Positions 1-5,173 of a DNA stretch of 7,784 nt are shown here, piece by piece; the first letter of the stretch is position 1, and each line of letters opens with the position of its first letter. The translations under genes and the position numbers were made by a program. The stretch is from an uncultured Actinomycetes bacterium. GTDB taxonomy: Bacteria > Actinomycetota > Acidimicrobiia > Acidimicrobiales > RAAP-2. Below the pieces are notes generated by a model, which did not search any database, had not been told where the DNA came from, and saw only the letters and a program-made list of their open reading frames with translations. The DNA lies in assembly GCA_903893955.1 (NCBI GenBank), contig CAITOG010000184.1, positions 1-7,784 on the forward strand, in the 5' to 3' direction.

Positions 1-68
1 GGTCTAGAACTCCCGGACTGACTCTTCGCGCCTTCTTAGTAGGGCCAATGGGTTGCTCTTAGGTCGCC

Positions 69-80
69 CCATCACGATGG
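69..80. repeat. Short inverted repeat CCATC-AC-GATGG upstream of the PepSY gene
   Basis: A 5-bp inverted repeat with a 2-base centre lies about 48 bases upstream of the start codon at 128. It could be an operator half-site pair. No convincing TANNNT -10 box was found in 1-127, so its position relative to a promoter is unknown. Confidence 0.2.
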
Positions 81-81
81 C

Positions 82-122
82 GGTGCTGCAGGAAAGTCCC
101 GCAGCATCCCGACTGAAGGGAC
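82..122 (+). promoter_or_regulatory. Potential 5' UTR hairpin/pseudoknot over the PepSY gene Shine-Dalgarno site
   Basis: Bases 82-89 (GGTGCTGC) can pair with 101-108 (GCAGCATC) to give an 8-bp stem with one G-U pair and an 11-base loop. The loop contains GTCCC (96-100), complementary to GGGAC at 118-122, which includes part of the Shine-Dalgarno sequence of the gene starting at 128. The two helices together would form an H-type pseudoknot hiding the ribosome-binding site. The pairing is visible directly; a regulatory role is inference. It matches no riboswitch class that I recognise, and complementarity of this size can occur by chance in G+C-rich DNA. Confidence 0.3.
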
Positions 123-127
123 ATCCA

Positions 128-628
128 ATGCCAACCACCCCCAACCGTGCACGACGACTGCTGCTCTCGGCGGCAGCGGTAGGCGGACTGAGCCTGGGCG
201 CGGCCGGCGTCGCCTCAGCTGCGACTGCCAGCTCGACGCCGACAAGCTCGAGCTCATCGGCGTCATCCTCGGCCGCACCGACGCAGCCGCCAAAGGGCGC
301 ACCGTCCGGTGCGATGGACCCGAGCACCGTCGCTCACGGTCCGAACGAGACGCTGCTGACCGGCACCGACCTCGCCTCAGCGACCGCTGCAGCGCAGGCA
401 GCGGAACCGGGCGCCACCATCATCCGTGTGGAGACCGACTCATCGGGAGACGCAACCTACGAGGCCCACATGAAGAAGGCTGACGGCACGTTCGTGACCG
501 TTGAGCTGGACTCGAGCTTCAAGGTGACCTCGACCAAGAGCGGCTTCGGCCCCGGTCCTGCGGGTGCCCCGGCTCCGCACGGCGCACCGGCCAGTGGTGC
601 CACGGGCTCCTCGAGCACCAGCAACTGA
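128..628 (+). CDS. Secreted PepSY-domain protein
   Basis: This is a predicted exported protein of 166 residues. The start at 128 is chosen because GAAGGG (115-120) lies 7 bases upstream and the product then begins with a typical signal peptide: a basic n-region (RARR, residues 7-10), a hydrophobic stretch (11-29) and an AxA-type cleavage site near residue 31. A Ser/Thr/Ala/Pro-rich linker follows (about 32-62). Residues about 79-135 resemble a PepSY domain, with an Ala-rich helix (DLASATAAAQAA), a PG turn at 94-95, and beta strands carrying IIRVETD, YEAH and KKADGT. The C-terminal 28 residues are Gly/Pro/Ala/Ser-rich and probably disordered. Proteins with this YEAHxxKADGT arrangement are common in actinomycetes; PepSY domains have been proposed to inhibit peptidases, but the role here is unknown. 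The gene stands alone, with a strong hairpin after the stop. An upstream in-frame ATG at 53 has no ribosome-binding site and would bury the signal peptide. Confidence 0.8.
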   Translation: MPTTPNRARRLLLSAAAVGGLSLGAAGVASAATASSTPTSSSSSASSSAAPTQPPKGAPSGAMDPSTVAHGPNETLLTGTDLASATAAAQAAEPGATIIRVETDSSGDATYEAHMKKADGTFVTVELDSSFKVTSTKSGFGPGPAGAPAPHGAPASGATGSSSTSN

Positions 629-635
629 GCCATCG

Positions 636-685
636 CCCCCAGCCTCCGAGCGCCAGCCCCCTCTGTCGCTCGGAGGCCACGGGGG
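636..685 (+). terminator. Strong GC-rich hairpin after the PepSY gene
   Basis: GCCTCCGAGCG (642-652) pairs perfectly with CGCTCGGAGGC (667-677) across a 14-base loop. Outer CCCCC (636-640) and GGGGG (681-685) can extend the structure after a small internal loop. It starts 8 bases after the stop codon. There is no U-tract, as is usual for actinobacterial hairpin terminators, so termination is likely but not certain. Confidence 0.7.
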
Positions 686-715
686 CATCGACCACCGGCG
701 GTGATCGTTCACCGG

Positions 716-721
716 TAAGGT
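716..721 (+). promoter_or_regulatory. Leaderless -10 box (TAAGGT) of the DoxX-like gene
   Basis: TAAGGT fits the actinobacterial TANNNT -10 consensus and is separated from the ATG at 729 by exactly 7 bases, so transcription would begin at or next to the A of the start codon. There is no Shine-Dalgarno sequence in front of this ATG, which supports a leaderless message. No TTGACA-like -35 box is visible at 16-18 bases upstream. Confidence 0.5.
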
Positions 722-728
722 CTCGTCG

Positions 729-1085
729 ATGCACGCGATCTTCATCATCCTGGCCATCGTCCTGTTGGTGGCCACGGCACTCTCGGCCGTCGTGGACTTC
801 CGCGGTTCTGAGAAGGTCGAGGAGCTGATGCGCCGCCTTGGCCATCGTCCTAAGTTCGAGCACCTGCTCGGTGTCATCAAGGTCGTCGGCGATCTTGGGC
901 TGTTGGTGGGCCTGCTCGGCGGATTCCGCTACCTGACCTTGGCGGCGGCCCTTGGCTTCACGATCTACTTCCTCCTCGCTGTCAGGGCCCACCGTTCGAT
1001 CAACGACCCGACGAACGAGATGCTGCCAGCGGTGGTCTTGCTCGTGGTGAGTGTGGGCACCGTCCTCACCGGGCTCCTCGCCTAG
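729..1085 (+). CDS. DoxX-like four-helix membrane protein
   Basis: This is a 118-residue integral membrane protein with four hydrophobic segments at about 3-22, 46-64, 67-85 and 99-117. Its size and landmarks fit the DoxX-like family: a charged stretch after helix 1 containing a Leu-Gly (RRLGHRP, 35-41), a Lys in the second segment (GVIKVVGDLGLL, 48-59), and an Arg-Ala-His after the third segment (AVRAH, 84-88) followed by a short loop with INDP. DoxX-family proteins are often linked to redox or quinone metabolism, but most members of this subgroup have no proven activity. The gene is preceded by a leaderless promoter and followed after 49 bases by a flavin oxidoreductase on the same strand, so the two probably share a transcript. 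Family assignment is fairly secure; function is not known. Confidence 0.8.
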   Translation: MHAIFIILAIVLLVATALSAVVDFRGSEKVEELMRRLGHRPKFEHLLGVIKVVGDLGLLVGLLGGFRYLTLAAALGFTIYFLLAVRAHRSINDPTNEMLPAVVLLVVSVGTVLTGLLA

Positions 1086-1093
1086 CAGTTGCT

Positions 1094-1111
1094 CTGATCT
1101 GCGAAGATCGG
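1094..1111 (+). other. Small hairpin with GCGA (GNRA-type) tetraloop between the DoxX-like and oxidoreductase genes
   Basis: CTGATCT (1094-1100) and AGATCGG (1105-1111) form a 7-bp stem with one G-U pair, closed by the stable tetraloop GCGA. It lies 8 bases after the DoxX-like stop and 12 bases before the downstream Shine-Dalgarno site. With no U-tract and a modest stem it is more likely an intercistronic processing or stability element, or an attenuator, than a full terminator. The role is inference. Confidence 0.3.
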
Positions 1112-1134
1112 TGCACAGACCAGGGGGAGGGTCG

Positions 1135-2304
1135 ATGCAGCTCTTCGAGAACGCCAAGCTCGGGCCAGTCGAGCTGAGGAACCGATTCATCAAGGCGGCC
1201 ACCTTCGAGGGACGAAGTCGTCGTGGTGAGGTCACCGACGACCTGATCGAGTTCCATCGGAGGATGGCGGCGGGTGGTGTGGCGATGACCACGGTCGCGT
1301 ACCTTGCTGTCTCGTCTGATGGTCGGACCGACCGTCACTGCATCGTGCTCTCGCCTGAGTCGACCGAGGGACTGTCTCGTCTCGCACTTGCGGTCCACGA
1401 CGAGGGGGCCGCGCTCGGCGCCCAGCTCGGCCATGCAGGGCCGGTGGCCAACAGCCGATCGAACGGCGCGCCATCGTTGGCGCCCTCAGCGGGTTGGAGC
1501 CCGATGGGGCAGCGCCTGACAGAGGCGACCCCCGATGACCTCAAGCGGATCATCGCCGACTTCGCCCGAGGCGCCGAGCAGGCGGCAGAGGCCGGCATCG
1601 ACAGCCTTGAGATCCACATGGGCCACAACTACCTGATCTCGAGCTTTCTGAGCCCGAAGCTCAATCGCCGGAGCGACGATTGGGGTGGCACCATCGAGGG
1701 TCGCGTGCGACTGGCCCGCGAGGTGGCGACCGCCGTCCGCAGCGCGGTTGGTCGTCAGGTTGCTGTCACCGCCAAGCTCAACATGGACGATGGGGTCAAG
1801 GGTGGTCTCGGACTCGATGACGCCATCGAGGCAGCTCGTCTTCTCGATGCCGATGGCACCCTCGACGCACTCGAGCTCACTGGCGGCTCGTCGCTGGCGA
1901 ACCCGATGTACCTCTTCAGAGGTGAAGCGCCTCGGAAGGATTTCGCCGCCACCTTGCCGCTGCCGCTCCGCATGGGCTTCAAGGTGGTGGGGCGCCACTT
2001 CATGCCCTCCTACCCGTTCGAGGAGGCATACTTCCTCCCGCAAGCCAGGGCGGTGGCCCGACAGGTCTCGCTGCCGGCGATCCTGCTCGGTGGCGTCACC
2101 CGACCGTCGACAGCGAGAGCGGCGCTCGACGAGGGCTTCAGCTTCATCGCGCTCGGGCGAGCCTTACTGATGGAGCCGGACATCATCAACCGATGGGCCG
2201 CAGGTGATGAAGCGCCCTCTGCGTGCACGCACTGCAATCGCTGCATGCCGTCCATCTACACCGGGACCCGGTGCGTGCTCGTCGACGAGGTGCCGGCGAG
2301 CTGA
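1135..2304 (+). CDS. Old Yellow Enzyme-family NADH:flavin oxidoreductase with C-terminal Cys cluster
   Basis: This is a 389-residue FMN-dependent TIM-barrel oxidoreductase, likely an NAD(P)H-dependent ene-reductase or dienoyl-CoA reductase relative. The start at 1135 is preceded by GGGGGAGGG (1123-1131) and gives the usual N-terminus for the family (LFENAKLGPVELRNRF). The substrate-binding His pair is visible as EIHMGHNYL, with H161 and H164, followed by FLSPKLNRRSDDWGG, the family signature. ILLGGVTRP and FIALGRALLMEPD near the C-terminus are the FMN phosphate-binding region. Cysteines at 364, 367, 370 and 380 (CX2CX2CX9C) resemble the iron-sulfur cluster site of 2,4-dienoyl-CoA reductases, but the protein ends right after it and lacks their C-terminal FAD/NAD(P)-binding half. 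The position of the YqjM-type active-site Cys appears to be in ATFEG (22-26), with no Cys. These traits fit a stand-alone actinobacterial/proteobacterial OYE subfamily as I know it. The substrate is unknown. Confidence 0.88.
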   Translation: MQLFENAKLGPVELRNRFIKAATFEGRSRRGEVTDDLIEFHRRMAAGGVAMTTVAYLAVSSDGRTDRHCIVLSPESTEGLSRLALAVHDEGAALGAQLGHAGPVANSRSNGAPSLAPSAGWSPMGQRLTEATPDDLKRIIADFARGAEQAAEAGIDSLEIHMGHNYLISSFLSPKLNRRSDDWGGTIEGRVRLAREVATAVRSAVGRQVAVTAKLNMDDGVKGGLGLDDAIEAARLLDADGTLDALELTGGSSLANPMYLFRGEAPRKDFAATLPLPLRMGFKVVGRHFMPSYPFEEAYFLPQARAVARQVSLPAILLGGVTRPSTARAALDEGFSFIALGRALLMEPDIINRWAAGDEAPSACTHCNRCMPSIYTGTRCVLVDEVPAS

Positions 2305-2320
2305 GCCGTCAGGCGTCGAC
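2281..2320. terminator. Possible bidirectional hairpin at the oxidoreductase/SRPBCC convergence
   Basis: GTCGACG (2281-2287) and CGTCGAC (2314-2320) are perfect complements flanking the two facing stop codons, which are only 4 bases apart (2305-2308). The loop is long (26 bases) and no U-tract follows, so a terminator role is weakly supported. Confidence 0.25.
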
Positions 2321-2752
2321 GGAGCCGGTGGTGACGTAGGAATCGAGTCGGGCGAGGGTCCGCTCCATCGATGCCTGGTTCTTCTTCGGGGTGCCGTTGA
2401 TCTCGATCAGGATCCCCCAGGGCTTGGAGTAGTCGAAGGTCTCGGTCACCTTGGTGCCGCCGTCGACGGCATCGAGCTGATAGCGCCACACGAACTGCGC
2501 GAAGTGGTGCCAGGCGATGACATGGTTCTCCTCGAACTCCGAGACCCGGTTCTTGGTCACGTAGGAGATCCCGAGCTTCATGTCCATCGAGAAGGTGGCG
2601 CCGAGGAACAGCCGCTCTGGGTTCGTCTTCGGCGCCTTGACCGAGCCGGAACCGTCGATGACCGGGTGCAGTGCGGGGTTCGCCAGCACGTTGAAGATCT
2701 TCTCGGCCGGTGCGGCGATGGTGCGTGTTGCGGAGACGATGCGCTGTGCCAT
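2309..2752 (-). CDS. SRPBCC/START-like ligand-binding protein
   Basis: This is a 147-residue protein of the SRPBCC superfamily (polyketide cyclase/dehydrase and lipid-transport type), a helix-grip fold that encloses a hydrophobic ligand. It begins with the characteristic strand and helix SATRTIAAPAEKIFNVLANP (7-26), continues through beta strands (FSMDMKLGISYVTKNRV, HVIAWHHFAQFVWRYQLDAV, TKVTETFDYS) and ends with the long C-terminal helix (about residues 124-141, KNQASMERTLARLDSYV). I chose ATG at 2752 because homology-like sequence starts there and a TAGCAT -10 box sits 7 bases upstream. A longer frame opens at 2800 but adds only an unconserved Arg-rich stretch. No Shine-Dalgarno site is seen. 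It is divergent from the alpha/beta hydrolase at 2833 and its stop is 4 bases from that of the flavin oxidoreductase. The ligand is unknown. Confidence 0.8.
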   Translation of the reverse strand: MAQRIVSATRTIAAPAEKIFNVLANPALHPVIDGSGSVKAPKTNPERLFLGATFSMDMKLGISYVTKNRVSEFEENHVIAWHHFAQFVWRYQLDAVDGGTKVTETFDYSKPWGILIEINGTPKKNQASMERTLARLDSYVTTGSVDA

Positions 2753-2759
2753 GGCACCG

Positions 2760-2765
2760 ATGCTA
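2760..2765 (-). promoter_or_regulatory. Leaderless -10 box (TAGCAT, minus strand) of the SRPBCC gene
   Basis: Read on the minus strand, TAGCAT is separated by exactly 7 bases (2753-2759) from the ATG at 2752-2750. This is the same geometry as at 716 and 5161. It supports the shorter start codon over the in-frame ATG at 2800. A clear -35 element is not visible. Confidence 0.5.
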
Positions 2766-2788
2766 CGTGCACGATGACGAGAGCGTTC

Positions 2789-2798
2789 GAGGCGCCTC
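2789..2798. promoter_or_regulatory. Palindrome GAGGCGCCTC in the divergent intergenic region
   Basis: This perfect 10-bp palindrome lies between the SRPBCC and alpha/beta hydrolase genes, a few bases upstream of the hydrolase -10 candidate (2804) and about 24 bases upstream of the SRPBCC -10 box. The placement suits an operator acting on both divergent promoters. A second palindrome, CGTGCACG, lies at 2766-2773 abutting the SRPBCC -10. Palindromes of this size are not rare in G+C-rich DNA. Confidence 0.3.
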
Positions 2799-2803
2799 AT
2801 GCC

Positions 2804-2809
2804 TAGCCT
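2804..2809 (+). promoter_or_regulatory. Candidate -10 box (TAGCCT) of the alpha/beta hydrolase
   Basis: TAGCCT matches TANNNT and lies 23 bases before the ATG at 2833. Transcription from about 2816 would give a leader of roughly 17 bases carrying the strong Shine-Dalgarno AGGAGGT (2821-2827). This contrasts with the leaderless arrangement of the divergent SRPBCC gene. No -35 element is evident. Confidence 0.35.
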
Positions 2810-2832
2810 CGGTGATGACGAGGAGGTCCACG

Positions 2833-3732
2833 ATGGTCACCGAGATGGAGAGCGTGAGCTTCGAGCTACCAGATGGTCGCCTGCTGGCAGGCATCGTCGA
2901 CCCAGAGCCCCACGAAACAGCGTTTGTGTGGTGCCACGGCACACCGTTCCCTGTGGTGCCCTGGTCCCCTCTGCTCGAGGCATGTCGAATGAGAGGGCTT
3001 CGCCTCGTGGCGTGGGCTCGCCCGGGCTATGGGGCCTCGACGCCGCACCCGGGGCGCCGGGTGGTGGACTTCGCCGACGACGCGAGGCACGTGCTCGACT
3101 CGATCGGCGCAGCCGATGCCATCGCGGCAGGGTGGTCAGGCGGTGGGCCACACGCGTTGAGCCTCGGTGCCGCGCTGGCAACGCGGTGCCGCTCGGTGCT
3201 CTCGATCGCCTCGGTGGCGCCGTCCGGTCAAGACGACCTCGAGTGGGTTGCGGGTATGGGCCCAGAGAACGTGGATGAGTTCGAGCGAGCGAGCCGTGGT
3301 GGCGAGGAGTTCGATGCGTGGCTCGAGGAAGCGAACGCGCAGCTTGCGGCGATCGGCCGCGACGAGCTCGCCGCGTCGATGGCGGGCCTGATCAGCCCGA
3401 TCGACGCAGTGGCGCTCGAGGAGCTCGGTATGGCCGAGATGCTCGCCGCGTGCATCCGATCCTCCGGCGCCGGGCCGGCTGCTGGTTGGCGAGACGACGA
3501 CCTCGCGTTTCTCGCCCGCTGGGGCTTCGACGCCGATGACGTCACCGTGCCGGTGAGCCTGTGGCAGGGAACCGACGATCTCATGGTCCCGCTCTCGCAC
3601 GGCAGGTGGCTGGCCGATCGACTCCCCCACGTCACGGCCAACCTCGTCGAGGGCGAAGGTCACCTCTCGCTGCTCACCCGGCGGCTGGCGTCGATGGTCG
3701 ATCAAGCTGTCGAGCTGGCTGGACGACGTTGA
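2833..3732 (+). CDS. Alpha/beta hydrolase fold protein
   Basis: This is a 299-residue serine hydrolase of the alpha/beta fold. The start at 2833 is fixed by AGGAGGT at 2821-2827, 5 bases upstream; longer in-frame starts overlap the divergent gene. The oxyanion-hole motif is CHGTPFP (H35, G36), the nucleophile elbow is GWSGGGP with S102, the acid is D249 (or D248) in WQGTDDLMVP, and the base is H277 in EGEGHLSLL. The ARPGYGAS stretch after the HG motif is typical of the esterase/haloalkane-dehalogenase/proline iminopeptidase branch. A cap region lies at about 125-225, rich in Glu and Ala. The full triad suggests an active cytosolic esterase, lactonase or related enzyme, but the substrate cannot be read. 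It is divergent from the SRPBCC gene and convergent with the PLP decarboxylase, 12 bases away. Confidence 0.85.
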   Translation: MVTEMESVSFELPDGRLLAGIVDPEPHETAFVWCHGTPFPVVPWSPLLEACRMRGLRLVAWARPGYGASTPHPGRRVVDFADDARHVLDSIGAADAIAAGWSGGGPHALSLGAALATRCRSVLSIASVAPSGQDDLEWVAGMGPENVDEFERASRGGEEFDAWLEEANAQLAAIGRDELAASMAGLISPIDAVALEELGMAEMLAACIRSSGAGPAAGWRDDDLAFLARWGFDADDVTVPVSLWQGTDDLMVPLSHGRWLADRLPHVTANLVEGEGHLSLLTRRLASMVDQAVELAGRR

Positions 3733-3742
3733 GTCGTCTGGC
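3718..3742. terminator. Hairpin at the hydrolase/decarboxylase convergence
   Basis: GACGAC (3722-3727) pairs with GTCGTC (3733-3738) around a 5-base loop that contains the hydrolase stop codon. In plus-strand RNA it extends by two G-U pairs, C-G and G-C to a stem of about 10 bp. It sits exactly between the two facing stop codons. There is no U-tract, so it is a candidate terminator, better for the plus-strand transcript than the minus. Confidence 0.4.
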
Positions 3743-3744
3743 GC

Positions 3745-5106
3745 TCAGCGCATCGTGTCGAGGATCTCGGTGACGATCTCGGCGTCGGTCTCAGGGTGGA
3801 GGAAGGCGAACCGGGCAACCATCTCGCCCTCCCAACGGGTCGGCGTCACGAACCCGATCTGATCGTTGAGCAGTCGTGTCGACCACGAGGCGTAGTCCCC
3901 CTCGGCCCATCCAGGTCGCCGGAACAACACCACAGAGAGCCCTGGCGGCCGGACGAGCTCGACGGCCGGGTGCGCCTCGATGAGGCGGGCTGCCTCCTCG
4001 GCCATCGAGATCCCGGCATCGATGGCGGTCCGATAGGCGGCGATGCCGTTGACGCAGAGGGAGAACCACATGGCCAGCCCTCGCGCTCGCCGGGTGAGGT
4101 GGATGGCGTAGTCCGTCGGGTTCCACTCGTCGGGGGCGTCATGGATGACGTCGAGGTAGCTGGCGTTCTGGGTATGGCTGGCTCGTGCTTCTGCGGGCTC
4201 TCGATACAGCAGCGCAGCACAGTCGAAGGGCGCGAACAGCCACTTGTGCGGATCGACGATGAAGGAGTCGACGCTGGCCAGACCGGCGAAGAGGTGGCTG
4301 CGGCTGCTCGAGAGCATGGCGGCGCCGCCGTAGGCCGCATCGACGTGGAACCACCGCCCTGTTCGACGGGCGATCTCGCCAATGCCCTCCAGGTCATCGA
4401 CGATCCCCGCGTTGGTGGTGCCCGCGGTGGCCACGATCGCCACGATGCTCGAGGGGTCGTCGTCGGCCTCCAGCACGGCCGCCACATTGGAGGCGGTGAG
4501 GCGGTGGTCCTCGGTTGGGACGAGCACCGCATCGACATCGATGATGCGGAACGCGGAGGCCACCGACGAGTGGGCCTCCTCCGAGACGAGGAAGCGCAGC
4601 CGCTTCCCGGCAAGCTCGGGATTCCGTCGACGAGCTCGGTCACGGGCAACGACGAGCGCCGAGAGGTTGCCCATCGAACCACCAGAGACGAAGCAGCCGC
4701 CGGCACCCTCGGGCAGGCCAGCGGCGCGGGCGAGGAAGCTGAGCACCTGGTTCTCTGCAGCGATGGCGCCTGCCGCCTCGAGCCAGGAGGTGCCGTTGAG
4801 CGATGACGCGGAGACGACCATGTCGAAGAGAAGCGATGCCTTGGTCGGCGCAGCGGGGATGAAGGCCAGGAACCTGGGGCTGTCGACAGAGACGACGGCA
4901 GTCGCGAGGTGAGTGGCGAAGCGATCGAGGACGACTGCTGGATCGGTGCCGTTGTCGCTGAGCAAACCCTCGAGCGCCTCCTCGAGGTCGGGCACCACAC
5001 CACCGAAGTCCAGCGCCACCGGGTCCATGGCGAGGCGCTCGCGGCAGTACTCGAAGATCATGTCGGTCATGGCCGGGTCGTAGGTGAACATCGGCTGGTT
5101 CTGCAT
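3745..5106 (-). CDS. PLP-dependent group II amino-acid decarboxylase family protein
   Basis: This is a 453-residue pyridoxal-phosphate enzyme of the aromatic-amino-acid/glutamate/diaminobutyrate decarboxylase family. The start at 5106 has AGGAGGT (minus strand, 5117-5111) 4 bases upstream. Key sites are visible: the phosphate-binding SGGSMGNLSA (141-150), H179 in SEEAHSSV which stacks on the PLP ring, D256 in HVDAAYGG which binds the pyridine nitrogen, and K288 in VDPHKWLFAPFDC, the Schiff-base lysine. The N-terminal segment DSPRFLAFIPAAPTKASLL (75-93) corresponds to the family's substrate-side motif, where the usual His-Pro is Ser-Pro. The C-terminal domain is present and full length. The expected reaction is decarboxylation of an L-amino acid to an amine, but this family also contains aldehyde synthases and other activities, and I cannot choose the substrate. 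The gene is monocistronic by layout, convergent with one alpha/beta hydrolase and divergent from another. Confidence 0.87.
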   Translation of the reverse strand: MQNQPMFTYDPAMTDMIFEYCRERLAMDPVALDFGGVVPDLEEALEGLLSDNGTDPAVVLDRFATHLATAVVSVDSPRFLAFIPAAPTKASLLFDMVVSASSLNGTSWLEAAGAIAAENQVLSFLARAAGLPEGAGGCFVSGGSMGNLSALVVARDRARRRNPELAGKRLRFLVSEEAHSSVASAFRIIDVDAVLVPTEDHRLTASNVAAVLEADDDPSSIVAIVATAGTTNAGIVDDLEGIGEIARRTGRWFHVDAAYGGAAMLSSSRSHLFAGLASVDSFIVDPHKWLFAPFDCAALLYREPAEARASHTQNASYLDVIHDAPDEWNPTDYAIHLTRRARGLAMWFSLCVNGIAAYRTAIDAGISMAEEAARLIEAHPAVELVRPPGLSVVLFRRPGWAEGDYASWSTRLLNDQIGFVTPTRWEGEMVARFAFLHPETDAEIVTEILDTMR

Positions 5107-5142
5107 CGAGACCTCCTCCCAGGTGATCGGCCCTCAGCCTCT

Positions 5143-5148
5143 CACGTG
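5143..5148. promoter_or_regulatory. CACGTG palindrome in the decarboxylase/hydrolase divergent region
   Basis: A 6-bp CACGTG palindrome lies in the 67-base gap between the decarboxylase start and the hydrolase start. It may be part of an operator, but a site this short is weak evidence by itself. No clear TANNNT box was found for the decarboxylase on the minus strand. Confidence 0.15.
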
Positions 5149-5153
5149 CCTGT

Positions 5154-5168
5154 CGAGCCATAGGCTCG
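5154..5168. promoter_or_regulatory. Inverted repeat CGAGCC-ATA-GGCTCG over the hydrolase -10 box
   Basis: Two perfect 6-bp arms separated by 3 bases overlap the whole -10 hexamer (5161-5166) of the hydrolase at 5174. A protein bound here would block RNA polymerase, so this is a candidate repressor operator; the binding protein is unknown and no regulator is encoded in the window. Confidence 0.4.
5161..5166 (+). promoter_or_regulatory. Leaderless -10 box (TAGGCT) of the second hydrolase
   Basis: TAGGCT fits TANNNT and ends exactly 7 bases before the ATG at 5174. There is no purine-rich Shine-Dalgarno sequence in the 7-base spacer (CGGGCTC). This is the third instance of the same arrangement in the window. 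Confidence 0.5.
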
Positions 5169-5173
5169 GGCTC

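Noticed and set aside
91..99. GGAAAGTCC, resembling the conserved 5' core of bacterial RNase P RNA
   Set aside because: No other RNase P core elements follow, and only about 30 bases remain before a well-supported coding sequence with its own ribosome-binding site.
128..628. Twin-arginine export of the PepSY protein
   Set aside because: The n-region has Arg-Ala-Arg-Arg but not a convincing S-R-R-x-F-L-K type motif, and the mature domain is small with no cofactor. A Sec signal is the simpler reading.
1051..1134. A 28-residue N-terminal extension of the flavin oxidoreductase
   Set aside because: It overlaps the DoxX-like gene and has no family-like sequence, while the ATG at 1135 has a strong Shine-Dalgarno site and the expected N-terminus.
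2204..2806. A plus-strand open frame across the end of the oxidoreductase and the SRPBCC gene
   Set aside because: Its translation is unrecognisable and its composition is that of a shadow frame. Both real genes in the interval have clear family motifs.
3796..4806. A long open frame on the plus strand opposite the PLP decarboxylase
   Set aside because: The translation is rich in Gly, Arg, Asp and His with no recognisable domain. Long antisense open frames are expected opposite G+C-rich genes, and the minus-strand product has all its catalytic motifs.
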